Below are positions 24,228-31,888 of a DNA stretch of 49,800 bases, piece by piece. The notes under the pieces were generated by a model. It searched no databases and had not been told where the DNA came from. It was given only the letters and a program-made list of their open reading frames with translations. Source of the DNA: a virus; the IMG/VR virus record IMGVR_UViG_3300023083_000101, positions 1-49,800 of that record; one strand, 5' to 3'. Within the stretch, counting starts at the first letter, position 1; each line of letters begins with the position of its first letter. The translations under genes and the position numbers were made by a program.

Positions 24228-24600
24228 GCTGCATTACGACGAGGCTGGCTACGTCTACGGTTACGGCGAGCTGCCGGGCACCCAGTTCATTGAGATCGAT
24301 AATTTTGAAGAGGCCTTGCAGGCTTTCTCCAGCCGTAAATCCCTCCGCATCGTCGACGGCGAGCTGGTGATTGAGATCTCCCGCGAAGAGAAGCTGAAAG
24401 AAGTCGTGAGGGCTCGTGATGAGCTCCTGGCTGAGTCTGATCTGCTTCGCGTAAGGCTGCTCGACGCAGAGGATGTCTCTGGCACCGTCGACACCGTGTC
24501 CAGGCAACGGCTGGCGACTTATAGGCAGGCTTTGCGCGACGTAACCCTGCAAGACCCATTTGCCGTCAACTGGCCAACTTTGGAGACAAACGATGAGTAA
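24214..24600 (+). CDS. Tail fibre assembly chaperone-like protein
   Basis: 128 residues from the ATG at 24214, overlapping the fibre gene by 14 bases. The C-terminal motif TYRQALRDVTLQDPFAVNWP matches the YRQALRD...WP signature of phage tail fibre assembly proteins, which fold the adjacent fibre. The N-terminus (LHYDEAGYVYGYGELP) is the usual fibre-like start of this group. Position and motif agree. Confidence 0.7.
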   Translation: MSKNKLHYDEAGYVYGYGELPGTQFIEIDNFEEALQAFSSRKSLRIVDGELVIEISREEKLKEVVRARDELLAESDLLRVRLLDAEDVSGTVDTVSRQRLATYRQALRDVTLQDPFAVNWPTLETNDE

Positions 24601-24790
24601 GAATTCGGTATGGCTAGAACTTGATGGGGATCGGGTGATGGTGGATGTTGGGAGCGGCGCTGAGGGGTATTGGCGGGGGCTGGGTTACGGTGAGCCTGGA
24701 TCTGTTGCGCCTGACCAACCCGAGGATCCTGTTGAGAAGCCTGCCAGGAAAGTGCGAGTCAAAAAGATTATCTCTGGCTCAGATACCTAA
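24593..24790 (+). CDS. Small hypothetical protein (65 aa)
   Basis: MSKNSVWLELDGDRVMVDVG..., Pro- and Lys-rich C-terminus. ATG at 24593 overlaps the preceding stop by eight bases and has GGAG upstream. It may be an accessory to the fibre or its chaperone; no domain recognised. Confidence 0.55.
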   Translation: MSKNSVWLELDGDRVMVDVGSGAEGYWRGLGYGEPGSVAPDQPEDPVEKPARKVRVKKIISGSDT

Positions 24791-25042
24791 GTCTTCTTCG
24801 AGCTTCATTCCCCGCATTCGTCTCTCGTCTGCAAAGAGTTCCAGGGCCTTTCGTTTGACCGCATCAGCAATATCAACTATGGGTTGGCCGTTGGCAATTG
24901 CTTCACTCTGATATTCAGTAGCCAGCTCAATCACTCGAACATAGTTGTACTCACCGTGCTTCTTTAACGCGACGTGGAATGGGTTCGCAGGGTCGAAGTT
25001 TTCAAGAGCTTTTGCAACTGCGGATTTGACGCTCATAAACAC
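24779..25042 (-). CDS. Small hypothetical protein on the opposite strand
   Basis: 87 residues if a GTG at 25042 is used, 85 from the ATG at 25036. Helical, charged (VKRKALELFADERRMRGMK). It converges with and slightly overlaps the gene ending at 24790. A single leftward gene inside the late region is typical of a moron. The start is uncertain because both ribosome sites are weak. Confidence 0.5.
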   Translation of the reverse strand: MFMSVKSAVAKALENFDPANPFHVALKKHGEYNYVRVIELATEYQSEAIANGQPIVDIADAVKRKALELFADERRMRGMKLEEDLGI

Positions 25043-25055
25043 TTGTCCGGTTAAA

Positions 25056-25098
25056 GTGATACAATAAATGATAGACTCACATAATAATAAGAAGAAAG
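25056..25098 (+). promoter_or_regulatory. Phage promoter/leader cassette before the lysis genes
   Basis: GTGATACAAT (25056-25065), then ATAATAATAAGAAGAAAG (25081-25098), five bases before the holin ATG. It gives the lysis genes their own promoter-like element. Confidence 0.6.
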
Positions 25099-25102
25099 TC
25101 TA

Positions 25103-25318
25103 ATGTCAATTATTCAGGACGTGGCCGCCGAAGCTACGAAGGCCACGCCGCATGTAACGGTGTCTGGTTTAATTTTGTGGGGATTCACATTAAGTGATGC
25201 GGTGTTGGCACTTACCCTTGTATCTGCCGTTCTTCACATCTTTTTCGGTATCAGAAAAAATATTCGGGATGAGGAGTTTCATAAAGCAAGAATGAAAGAG
25301 GCCTCCGATGACGAATAA
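25103..25318 (+). CDS. Holin
   Basis: 71 residues. Hydrophobic segments at about 19-51 (VTVSGLILWGF, then AVLALTLVSAVLHIFFG) give one or two membrane spans, followed by a charged C-terminus (RKNIRDEEFHKARMKEASDDE). Size, topology and position before an endolysin, with an 11-base overlap, fit a phage holin or pinholin that times lysis. The subclass cannot be fixed by eye. Confidence 0.75.
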   Translation: MSIIQDVAAEATKATPHVTVSGLILWGFTLSDAVLALTLVSAVLHIFFGIRKNIRDEEFHKARMKEASDDE

Positions 25319-25772
25319 GAGCGTCCTTGCAGCCACTTTTACGGCAACGCTAGCATTAGCTGGTGCCCTCGCGACAACCCATGAGGGGCTTGAAAATAAA
25401 ACCTACCTTGATCCTGTTGGAATTCCAACGAACTGTTACGGGCATACTGCAACAGCCAAGATTGGACAGGTCAAAACTACAGCTGAATGTAAAAAGCTGC
25501 TAAATGAAGATTTGCTAATCGCTATCGCTGACGTCGAAAGCAGGGTTAAGGTTGAACTTACTATTGAGCGACGGGCTGCACTTGTTGATTTTGTTTACAA
25601 CGTCGGCGGTACGAAGTTCGGTAGCTCCACTTTGCTAAAGAAATTAAATGCCGGGGATGCTCACGGTGCGTGCGCTGAGCTTAGTCGCTGGGTGTACGCA
25701 GGTGGTGTCAAGCTTAGAGGCCTCGTAACTAGGCGTGCTGAAGAGCGTGAGCTGTGCGAGGTCGGGCTATGA
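25308..25772 (+). CDS. SAR-type endolysin (GH24 lysozyme)
   Basis: 154 residues. The catalytic array THEGLENKTYLDPVGIPT has the E-8x-D-5x-T spacing of T4-type lysozymes (E26, D35, T41), followed by NCYGHT. It hydrolyses peptidoglycan beta-1,4 bonds. Residues 5-24 (SVLAATFTATLALAGALATT) form a weakly hydrophobic Ala/Thr/Gly-rich segment typical of a signal-anchor-release domain, so the enzyme probably exports by Sec and is released when the membrane is depolarised. It overlaps both holin and Rz. Confidence 0.9.
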   Translation: MTNKSVLAATFTATLALAGALATTHEGLENKTYLDPVGIPTNCYGHTATAKIGQVKTTAECKKLLNEDLLIAIADVESRVKVELTIERRAALVDFVYNVGGTKFGSSTLLKKLNAGDAHGACAELSRWVYAGGVKLRGLVTRRAEERELCEVGL

Positions 25773-26227
25773 ACAAGTACCTGCTAGTCGCCGTATTCGC
25801 CTTGGCGGCTCTTATTGTTTTGCTCGCTATGAAGCATGAGCGTGATCAGTTGGTGAGCGACCTAGCTGCCTCCTCTGCGGAGGTTGTACAGCTCAAAGCG
25901 CAGGCAGAGTCAGCACGATTGGCCGTACTTGCACGGGACGACCTGGACAAGAAGAATTTCGAGGAAATGACGAATGCAAAGAATGAAATCGAGATTCTGC
26001 GTGATCAGCTTATTGTTGGTACTAAGCGCGTGCTCGTCCGTGCAACCTGTCCGGCAATGCCAGCCGCTGCCAGCCCCACCAGCGTGGATGATGCAAGAAA
26101 CCCCGAGATTACAGCCGCTGCTCGACAAGATTATCTACGTCTCAGAGAGCAAATAGTCACGACCGAAGCTCAGCTGCAGGGACTTCAGGACTACATCCGA
26201 CAGGTTGTTCGGGGGCCCAAACAATGA
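25769..26227 (+). CDS. Rz: Spanin subunit Rz (i-spanin)
   Basis: 152 residues from the ATG at 25769, overlapping the endolysin stop (ATGA). N-terminal membrane anchor (YLLVAVFALAALIVLLAM) followed by a long charged coiled coil. Together with Rz1 it should bridge inner and outer membrane in the final lysis step. The Rz1 gene is nested in another frame within it. The start at 25754 is less likely. Confidence 0.85.
   Translation: MNKYLLVAVFALAALIVLLAMKHERDQLVSDLAASSAEVVQLKAQAESARLAVLARDDLDKKNFEEMTNAKNEIEILRDQLIVGTKRVLVRATCPAMPAAASPTSVDDARNPEITAAARQDYLRLREQIVTTEAQLQGLQDYIRQVVRGPKQ
25974..26156 (+). CDS. Rz1: Spanin subunit Rz1 (o-spanin lipoprotein), nested in Rz
   Basis: 60 residues in a different frame wholly inside Rz. 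The signal peptide ends at lipobox LSAC (VISLLLVLSACSS), so it should be an outer-membrane lipoprotein; the mature part is Pro-rich (QPLPAPP), as usual for Rz1. GAGGAA lies eight bases before the ATG at 25974. Confidence 0.88.
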   Translation: MQRMKSRFCVISLLLVLSACSSVQPVRQCQPLPAPPAWMMQETPRLQPLLDKIIYVSESK

Positions 26228-27177
26228 CAGCCCTTGCGAACAAAACGATTAAGCATCAGATCGCAATGCGCGGCCAGTTCACCCGGATCGCCAAGCAAGC
26301 TGCGCTGCACCTCCAGGCGCTGAAGGCGTCAGTGAAAGCTGAGTTTGATGAGGCGATGACAGCCCGTAACTGGAACGCCGTTGCACGCTTGCGAAAGACG
26401 TTCGTGACAATCGACAAGCTCATCGCGGATGAGTACGAGCTGATGTCCGGAACGCTCAAAACGGAGCTCAGCGACCTGTTCGCCTATGAGTCGGAATTCA
26501 CGAGCAGGCTTCTTGGCTTCGACTTCAGCAACAACCTAGTCACTGAAAAGCTGGTTGAGTCGATTGTCAGCAACGATCCATTTGACGGCAAAATCTTGGG
26601 CGAGTGGCTCGATGAGCAGCGGCTTGCTACGCAGATAAAAGTGAAGCAGACGATCAGGTTGGGTGTGCTGAATGGGCTATCGACATCTCAGATCGCCGGG
26701 GCTTTGTACGCTGATCCAGGAAATCCCTTTGTTGGTGCGCGGCGCAATGCTGAAGTGATGGTTCGGACGGCGTCGGCGCATGTGACTTCGCAAGCCTCGC
26801 TGAAGACTTTTGAGCGTGTGGGGTTCGGTTCGTATCAGCTAAGTGCTGTGCTCGACTCACGCACGACGCCTGTGTGCCGGGCTCTGGACGGGAAGATCTA
26901 TAAGACGTTGGACAGGGGCCGAAAGGTGCCTCCGTTTCACCCTGGCTGCCGCACAGTGATGATCGCTGTGAGTGATGATGAACCTGCATTTGCTGATGGG
27001 TATGAAGATTGGCTTGGAAAGCAGAGTGCCGGCGAACAGGAGGCGATCCTTGGGCCTGCGCGGTACAGGTTATGGAAGTCGGGACAACCGCTGGAAAGCT
27101 TTGTGGATCTCGATACTCATCATGTGATCCCCCTAGACGAGCTGAGATCAAAAGAAGTTTTTCTGAATCAGACATGA
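26224..27177 (+). CDS. Mu gpF/SPP1 gp7-like head morphogenesis protein
   Basis: 317 residues. The C-terminal domain carries the family signature: RTASAHVTSQASLKTFE, then LDSRTTPVCRALDGKIY and VPPFHPGCRTVMI. The N-terminal half is helical. These proteins act in prohead assembly or DNA retention and usually follow the portal gene; here the gene sits after the lysis genes, overlapping Rz by four bases. The displacement suggests rearranged modules. Confidence 0.8.
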   Translation: MTALANKTIKHQIAMRGQFTRIAKQAALHLQALKASVKAEFDEAMTARNWNAVARLRKTFVTIDKLIADEYELMSGTLKTELSDLFAYESEFTSRLLGFDFSNNLVTEKLVESIVSNDPFDGKILGEWLDEQRLATQIKVKQTIRLGVLNGLSTSQIAGALYADPGNPFVGARRNAEVMVRTASAHVTSQASLKTFERVGFGSYQLSAVLDSRTTPVCRALDGKIYKTLDRGRKVPPFHPGCRTVMIAVSDDEPAFADGYEDWLGKQSAGEQEAILGPARYRLWKSGQPLESFVDLDTHHVIPLDELRSKEVFLNQT

Positions 27178-27181
27178 TTCC

Positions 27182-27240
27182 ACCCCACCTACCTGCCTCT
27201 TTATTTAAGAAGAAAAAGAAATTCGGAGGGTAGATGGGGT
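27182..27240. repeat. 59-bp imperfect palindrome, copy 2
   Basis: Arms ACCCCACCTACC (27182-27193) and GGTAGATGGGGT (27229-27240) match as inverted repeats with one G-U-type difference. Further inner pairing (CCTC/GAGG, TTTATTT/AAAGAAA) makes a longer imperfect stem. Same length and arm sequence as the copy at 2011-2069 in the replication control region. Confidence 0.7.
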
Positions 27241-27298
27241 AGCAAGGCAGCGGCAGCAAGGATCAAAACAAACATAATGATTAAGAGAAACTGCTTTT

Positions 27299-27664
27299 AT
27301 GACCTACGCAAGCTACGAAGACTTTAGAAATGAGTTCGGTGACGATGATCTCCCTGACGATGCGGAAATCAGGGTTGTCAGGGCCATCGACCGGGCATCT
27401 CGCTTGGCTGACACGTACATTCGATCAAATGGCATCAATGTTCCTCTGGTCGACCCAGTTGCAATAGCTGATGTACGCGGCTCAGTGCTCGATATCGCTC
27501 GATACAACGCATGGCCTGACACGGACAGCGAGAACCTCCGAAAGCGCTACGAAGACGCCCTGGCTTTCCTTGAAGGTGTCGCCACGGGCAAGATTCATCT
27601 TGTCTCGCAGGGCCAAACCACCACGGGCTCGAAGCTCACTAATATCCGTCTTTTCCGAGCCTGA
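27299..27664 (+). CDS. DUF1320-like head-tail connector
   Basis: 121 residues. RVVRAIDRASRLADTYIRSN...VPLV and DIARYNAW...LRKRYEDALAFLEGVATGKIHL follow the DUF1320 (Mu gp36-like) pattern, helical adaptor proteins at the portal-tail junction. It is followed two bases later by a gpG-like gene, the usual order. Confidence 0.75.
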   Translation: MTYASYEDFRNEFGDDDLPDDAEIRVVRAIDRASRLADTYIRSNGINVPLVDPVAIADVRGSVLDIARYNAWPDTDSENLRKRYEDALAFLEGVATGKIHLVSQGQTTTGSKLTNIRLFRA

Positions 27665-27666
27665 TC

Positions 27667-28140
27667 ATGATCCCGGTCATAGCCAGAGCTCTGGCAGCAT
27701 CGTCAACCGGCGACAGGTCTGTCGAGCTCGTAGCGAACACGAAGCAGCTCCAAGAACTCGCTGCAAAAGTGAAGAAGCTCGGGCCAAACAACCCCCACAT
27801 CCGCGCTGGTCTCCTGGAAGTCGCGGCAATCTGGGAAAACCGGATCAAAGCCAACTTCAGACGCTCGATCAACCCATACGGCGAAAAATGGGCGGACATC
27901 AAACACCGCCAAGGGCAGCCGCTGCTCGACACCGGGATGCTCCGAAACAGTATATCTGGAGAAGTCAGGGGTCTCAGCATCGTTCTTGGATCACCCCTTG
28001 AATACGCAGATACCCATCAGAACGGCATTAGGGTTAAGCAGCGCATGTTCCTGCCGAGCAAGGAGCGTGGACTGCCGGACAAGTGGAAAAATGAGTACGT
28101 GAAAATACTAATAAGAAATGTCGAAAAGGCACTCGCATGA
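27667..28140 (+). CDS. Phage virion morphogenesis protein (Mu gpG-like)
   Basis: 157 residues. INPYGEKWADIKHRQGQPLLDTGMLRNSI and YADTHQNGIRVKQRMFLPSKE match the family of tail-completion or virion morphogenesis proteins (N-P-G-W...L..TG.L...YA..HQ.G....R). Probably joins head and tail. It overlaps the next gene by four bases. Confidence 0.8.
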   Translation: MIPVIARALAASSTGDRSVELVANTKQLQELAAKVKKLGPNNPHIRAGLLEVAAIWENRIKANFRRSINPYGEKWADIKHRQGQPLLDTGMLRNSISGEVRGLSIVLGSPLEYADTHQNGIRVKQRMFLPSKERGLPDKWKNEYVKILIRNVEKALA

Positions 28141-28583
28141 ATATCTCCGACCACCTAGAACTAATTAAAACCCAGCTCGAAGCTTTGCCGTCAAAACCAA
28201 CCATCAAATTCTTCTCAGGCGAACTTGAAGTAGATGATCTCAAGAATCTAAAGCTTGATGGCAAACGCCCGTACATACTTCTCTCCTGCGGCGGAGGCAA
28301 CGTCCCTGACAGAAACTCCAGAGTGAAACTAGAGTTAGACGCAATGTTTGGAGCTTGGGTCATCGGCAAGATAGATCCAACCACCCACGGAATGTCATCT
28401 ATAGCTGCTGACACCGCAGTAGAGATTGCCAAGATGATTGAGAACTTCCGTGGCGACCCTAAAACAAATACAAAGATCCCCGTGTTACAATTAATCAAAG
28501 AAGCATTCAACGGTGTTACTGACGGCAAGTCAGACTTTAGCGCCTGGTCAGTTATCTGGTCGCAACGAATCGCGCTCGTTTGA
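28137..28583 (+). CDS. Gp37/DUF1834-like tail terminator or connector
   Basis: 148 residues; RPYILLSCGGGNVPD...LDAMFGAWVIGK resembles Gp37/DUF1834 proteins that follow gpG in Mu-like modules and probably cap the tail tube. ATGA overlap with the gpG-like gene. Assignment depends on order as well as sequence. Confidence 0.65.
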   Translation: MNISDHLELIKTQLEALPSKPTIKFFSGELEVDDLKNLKLDGKRPYILLSCGGGNVPDRNSRVKLELDAMFGAWVIGKIDPTTHGMSSIAADTAVEIAKMIENFRGDPKTNTKIPVLQLIKEAFNGVTDGKSDFSAWSVIWSQRIALV

Positions 28584-28590
28584 GCTCAAA
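28579..28590. promoter_or_regulatory. TTTGAGCTCAAA palindrome
   Basis: A perfect 12-bp palindrome overlapping the stop of the previous gene and ahead of the tail tube leader. Third of the four TTTGAGnnCAAA sites. Confidence 0.3.
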
Positions 28591-28600
28591 ATAAAAACCC

Positions 28601-28616
28601 ATAATAATAAGAATAG
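28601..28616 (+). promoter_or_regulatory. ATAATAATAAGAATAG leader element before the tail tube gene
   Basis: Nearly identical to the leader of the portal gene (8725-8743); ends nine bases before the ATG at 28625. No distinct TACAAT is seen just upstream. Confidence 0.55.
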
Positions 28617-28624
28617 GTACATAT

Positions 28625-29401
28625 ATGTCTTACGGATTTAACTCTCCAGACAACACGATTGGCTGGATCGGTAACGGCGGAGTCATGATCGAGCGACTTG
28701 ACTCCAGCGACCAGCCGGTCACTGGCGCATTATTTGTTGGACAGGCATCATCAGCGAGTCTTGCTTTAAGCTCTGATAAAGTAGAGATGCTGGACTTGGT
28801 TTATGGAACGCTTGGTGTCGCTCAGTCAAAAGTTATCAAAAACACTGCTGACCTTGACATTACCCTCAAGTCGTTCAACCCAGACGTGCTAGCTCTCGTT
28901 CTGTACGGCGATGTCCACAAGGATGTTGCGGTGCCGGGTGCCACCGCTTCAATCAAGGCGTTCAAGGAGTCCAATGTTATCGTCCCAGGTATCATCTCCT
29001 TGCTGACCAGCGTAACCATCAAGGGAGAGGCTGAGCCTCTGATCGAGGGCCAGGACTACGTTATCTCCAATGGTTCGCTCTACTTTCCAAAAACGTCGGC
29101 AATCCAGGACGGTGATGTGGTCGATGTGGTTTATGAGAAAGCTGCTGTCCGAAGGATTGAAGGCTTCACGAACAGCGGCGTGAACGTTCGCATCACTTTC
29201 GACGGGAAGAACATTGCTGCTGACGACGCTCCGGTGAAAGTTGTTTACCACAAAGTCTCTCTATCACCTGCAGCCCAGCGTCAGCTCCTGTCTTCTGACT
29301 ACGCTGACCAGCAGATCAAGGGCACCCTCCTGGTATCGAAAGCAGTTACGGGGGCTGGACTCTCTAAGCTGTTCGTTGAAGAGCATGTAACGGCAGCCTG
29401 A
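28625..29401 (+). CDS. Major tail tube protein
   Basis: 258 residues, beta-rich, with an N-terminal segment (GVMIERLDSSDQPVTGALFVG) and a pattern of strands typical of siphovirus tube proteins. A central piece (about 110-180, GIISLLTSVTIKGE...DVVDVVYEKAA) looks like an inserted Ig-like or extended-loop domain. Position between the tail-completion genes and the chaperone/tape-measure pair, strong leader and downstream terminator support the call. Confidence 0.7.
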   Translation: MSYGFNSPDNTIGWIGNGGVMIERLDSSDQPVTGALFVGQASSASLALSSDKVEMLDLVYGTLGVAQSKVIKNTADLDITLKSFNPDVLALVLYGDVHKDVAVPGATASIKAFKESNVIVPGIISLLTSVTIKGEAEPLIEGQDYVISNGSLYFPKTSAIQDGDVVDVVYEKAAVRRIEGFTNSGVNVRITFDGKNIAADDAPVKVVYHKVSLSPAAQRQLLSSDYADQQIKGTLLVSKAVTGAGLSKLFVEEHVTAA

Positions 29402-29414
29402 TCAGCTGGATGCA

Positions 29415-29444
29415 TAAGGGGCCCGCAGGCCCCTTAATTTATTT
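29415..29444 (+). terminator. Rho-independent terminator after the tail tube gene
   Basis: TAAGGGGCC-CGCA-GGCCCCTTA (9-bp perfect stem), then ATTTATTT. Its T-run overlaps the stop of the leftward gene at 29439. Confidence 0.85.
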
Positions 29445-30815
29445 CTTGTCGGTTATGTTTAGCATGAAGGTTTGCGACGCATAGGTATGAAATTCTGGCA
29501 GGTCACTTACGATCTGACCGTCATCGAATCTATGATGGGCAATCGATGGAAAAAGCTCCCTAGGAACAGGGTGTAGTGCATTTGGATTGTGGAACATTGA
29601 CACCCCCTCTGCCCAAGTCTCCTGACAGGTCTCGTTCACTTCATATCCGAACATTTTAGGGAGTGAGGCATTTGGATCATGGTCATGGTAAGTTCCAGCC
29701 CTGTGCATTATAACGGACGCACTTCCAAATCCAGCTTGTTTGCCCATACGATTAAATTTAGAGATGGTTCCACCAGCGGTAAACAATATTGCGCTGATGT
29801 TTTCGGCATCTGGCTGAAAAAAGTACCCTGATGGAATTACTTTGTCTCCGACCTGGTGGGTCTCAATTTTCAATGGAGAAATGATTAAATTACCTTCGTC
29901 ATCCCTGTGGAAGTCATGACGTACTCCGTAGAGATATTGCAATAGGGCTGTGCCACTCCATGTCATTGATTGGTTATCATGAAAGTCGGCAATAGCAATG
30001 ACCAAAGGGTTTCCTGCAACATGATCCAGCTTCCAATATTCTTTCTTAAGTTTCGAAAATAACGGGCTGCCGAATTTAATTGGCATTTCATCCCTGGTTT
30101 TCTCCATCAGCTCTTCAGGAGACATTGCCTCGATTGGCCGATTTATAGTTTCATCCGTAACAGCAGTCTTCCTTCCAACTATTACAGCTTCGATGGCAAC
30201 GGTTTTGCCGAACTTCTTTACTAGGAAGTCAGGGGCATAGTGCTCTCGGTCGAAGAATAGAGCTTCTTCCACAAGGTAGGCGTTTAGGTAGAGCTCCCAT
30301 AGCCTCGCATCGAAGCCCGTAGACTGGAACTGCTCAACGTAGTTACCATCAATGTCCACAAAGTGCGGAGCCATCTCGGCGATAATCTCCTTTGCAGAAG
30401 AGAAGGACGGTTCGTCTCGAAGCCTCAAAAAAAATGGATGGAGCTTCTTATCCGCAACGATAGGGGTGAACAGATCCATTGCCTCGCCAGTGGCATCCCC
30501 TTGTTCAAAGACCTTTTTGCCAGTGGCAGTATGATGCTCCATTCGTTTGGCGAGCCAATCCTCAGCCTTTTTAGGTGATTTCATCCCGTGCTTTAAATCA
30601 AACAAACGGTATCTGCCGACCTCGTCTCGTCCTAAGAGAATTGAGACAAACTCAGTATCTTCGATATCTAACAGTATAGATCCCAAAATTGATTCGTCGA
30701 AATTACTAAACCAGGCTAGCTCTTTGCTTATATACGCCGCGCCTGGAGTTCTAGACGGCCCAACCAGAGCGCTGAAACGCTTAACGTCCATTGGTTTCAT
30801 AGCGAATTTGCTCAT
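29439..30815 (-). CDS. Cargo protein with a possible PD-(D/E)XK-like core
   Basis: 458 residues. The core FDARLWELYLNAYLVEE...APDFLVKKFGKTVAIEAVIVG has the E...PDF...EAV layout of restriction-endonuclease-like folds, although the usual ExK lysine is not present. This layout resembles a group of large uncharacterised proteins found near defence genes. The last 150 residues contain His-rich segments (RAGTYHDHDPNAS, IAHHRFDDG). It starts after AAGGGA, and is the last gene of a leftward three-gene cargo unit. Function unknown. Confidence 0.55.
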   Translation of the reverse strand: MSKFAMKPMDVKRFSALVGPSRTPGAAYISKELAWFSNFDESILGSILLDIEDTEFVSILLGRDEVGRYRLFDLKHGMKSPKKAEDWLAKRMEHHTATGKKVFEQGDATGEAMDLFTPIVADKKLHPFFLRLRDEPSFSSAKEIIAEMAPHFVDIDGNYVEQFQSTGFDARLWELYLNAYLVEEALFFDREHYAPDFLVKKFGKTVAIEAVIVGRKTAVTDETINRPIEAMSPEELMEKTRDEMPIKFGSPLFSKLKKEYWKLDHVAGNPLVIAIADFHDNQSMTWSGTALLQYLYGVRHDFHRDDEGNLIISPLKIETHQVGDKVIPSGYFFQPDAENISAILFTAGGTISKFNRMGKQAGFGSASVIMHRAGTYHDHDPNASLPKMFGYEVNETCQETWAEGVSMFHNPNALHPVPRELFPSIAHHRFDDGQIVSDLPEFHTYASQTFMLNITDKK

Positions 30816-30824
30816 TTTAATCCC

Positions 30825-31442
30825 TTATTTATTATCGACTACTAAATTCCAGGCGCGACCATCGAACCTGAACTCAATACACTCACCATTAGCAATCGGG
30901 TTGCTAATATCGAAAACCCTGAAATCACGCATTGAGTCTGAGTTGATCATTTCTGGGCAATAGGTAACCAGCCAACGTACTGCTTGCATAAACTGACCGT
31001 GTCCAAAGACCACTACCTCACCGGTCATGGTGTTCAGGCGAATCAAGACAGTCCTAGCTCTCCTGATCAGATGACTGAACGACTCTGTACCAGGCCAATC
31101 CTCGAAATCCGGATCAGCCGAACCCCAGTAGGCGTCTACCCATGGCTTCCGCTCAGCAGCAGTCGTGTTGGCACACCTAGCCGGTGAGAGGTAAGTAAAT
31201 TCCTCTACTGCCCAAATCTCAACAGGACACTCTGGAAACTTTTGGATAGTCGGCAGCGCAGTATCCTGGGCACGCTCAAACGGCGACATCACGATCAGAT
31301 CGGGCGCTACATCGAACGAATCCGCTACAGCCCGCGCCTGTGCCCAACCCAGGTCAGTCAGCGGGATAAGCGCAGGGTCTGACGAAGCATTACCAGCATT
31401 CGCAGCACTCTCACCATGTCGAATAAACCTGACTGTCAGCAT
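30825..31442 (-). CDS. Histidine phosphatase (phosphoglycerate mutase-like)
   Basis: 205 residues. FIRHGESAANAGN carries the RHGE catalytic motif (H9), and VVFGHGQFMQAVRW the second histidine (GHG). SPFERAQDTA matches the R-A-x-x-T segment of the family. It removes phosphate from an unknown small molecule or protein. It overlaps its upstream gene by seven bases and lies 10 bases before the next, in a leftward unit. Unusual in a phage; it may act on nucleotide or signalling metabolites. Confidence 0.85.
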   Translation of the reverse strand: MLTVRFIRHGESAANAGNASSDPALIPLTDLGWAQARAVADSFDVAPDLIVMSPFERAQDTALPTIQKFPECPVEIWAVEEFTYLSPARCANTTAAERKPWVDAYWGSADPDFEDWPGTESFSHLIRRARTVLIRLNTMTGEVVVFGHGQFMQAVRWLVTYCPEMINSDSMRDFRVFDISNPIANGECIEFRFDGRAWNLVVDNK

Positions 31443-31780
31443 GCGACCGTCTCCAGATCGCCCTTGGCGGCACTCTCCGCAATTTTGAATAGCCGGTCAG
31501 TCAGCCGATGCACATGATCAGCACCCACCTGCTGCAGCATGTTCTCCATGGCTTCCTTAACCTCTGTGTCATCGCGCTTGTGCTCTAAAGCAAAAGAAAT
31601 ACAGTTGAACACGCAGTCCAGCACATCAAACCGATAACCGTCCTGCGATTCAGAATCCAATAGGTAATCCAGTGCAACTTCCAATGGCATGTCATACCCA
31701 CTAACTTGCAGCACAGCCACACTTTGATGGCAAACATAATCATCACGTTCTGCTAACGTCAGTTCCGATATCTTCTGCAT
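31436..31780 (-). CDS. Hypothetical protein
   Basis: 114 residues, acidic and helical (MQKISELTLAERDDYVCHQS...). First gene of the leftward three-gene unit, divergent from the tail chaperone gene across a 108-base region. It overlaps the phosphatase gene. No family recognised. Confidence 0.6.
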   Translation of the reverse strand: MQKISELTLAERDDYVCHQSVAVLQVSGYDMPLEVALDYLLDSESQDGYRFDVLDCVFNCISFALEHKRDDTEVKEAMENMLQQVGADHVHRLTDRLFKIAESAAKGDLETVAC

Positions 31781-31795
31781 CCCCGGCCTCTTGCC

Positions 31796-31807
31796 TTTGA
31801 GCTCAAA
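31796..31807. promoter_or_regulatory. TTTGAGCTCAAA palindrome
   Basis: Perfect 12-bp palindrome in the divergent region between 31780 (leftward) and 31889 (rightward). Fourth of the TTTGAGnnCAAA sites. Confidence 0.3.
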
Positions 31808-31844
31808 CCATTTTTGACCAGCGGCCCACCTGTGTCAATCGAAA

Positions 31845-31881
31845 TGATATGATGTGTATATAAGAATAATAATAAGAAAGG
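31845..31881 (+). promoter_or_regulatory. Phage promoter/leader cassette before tail chaperone
   Basis: TGATATGAT (31845-31853) then AAGAATAATAATAAGAAAGG (31862-31881), seven bases before the ATG at 31889. Confidence 0.6.
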
Positions 31882-31888
31882 CTTTCCA

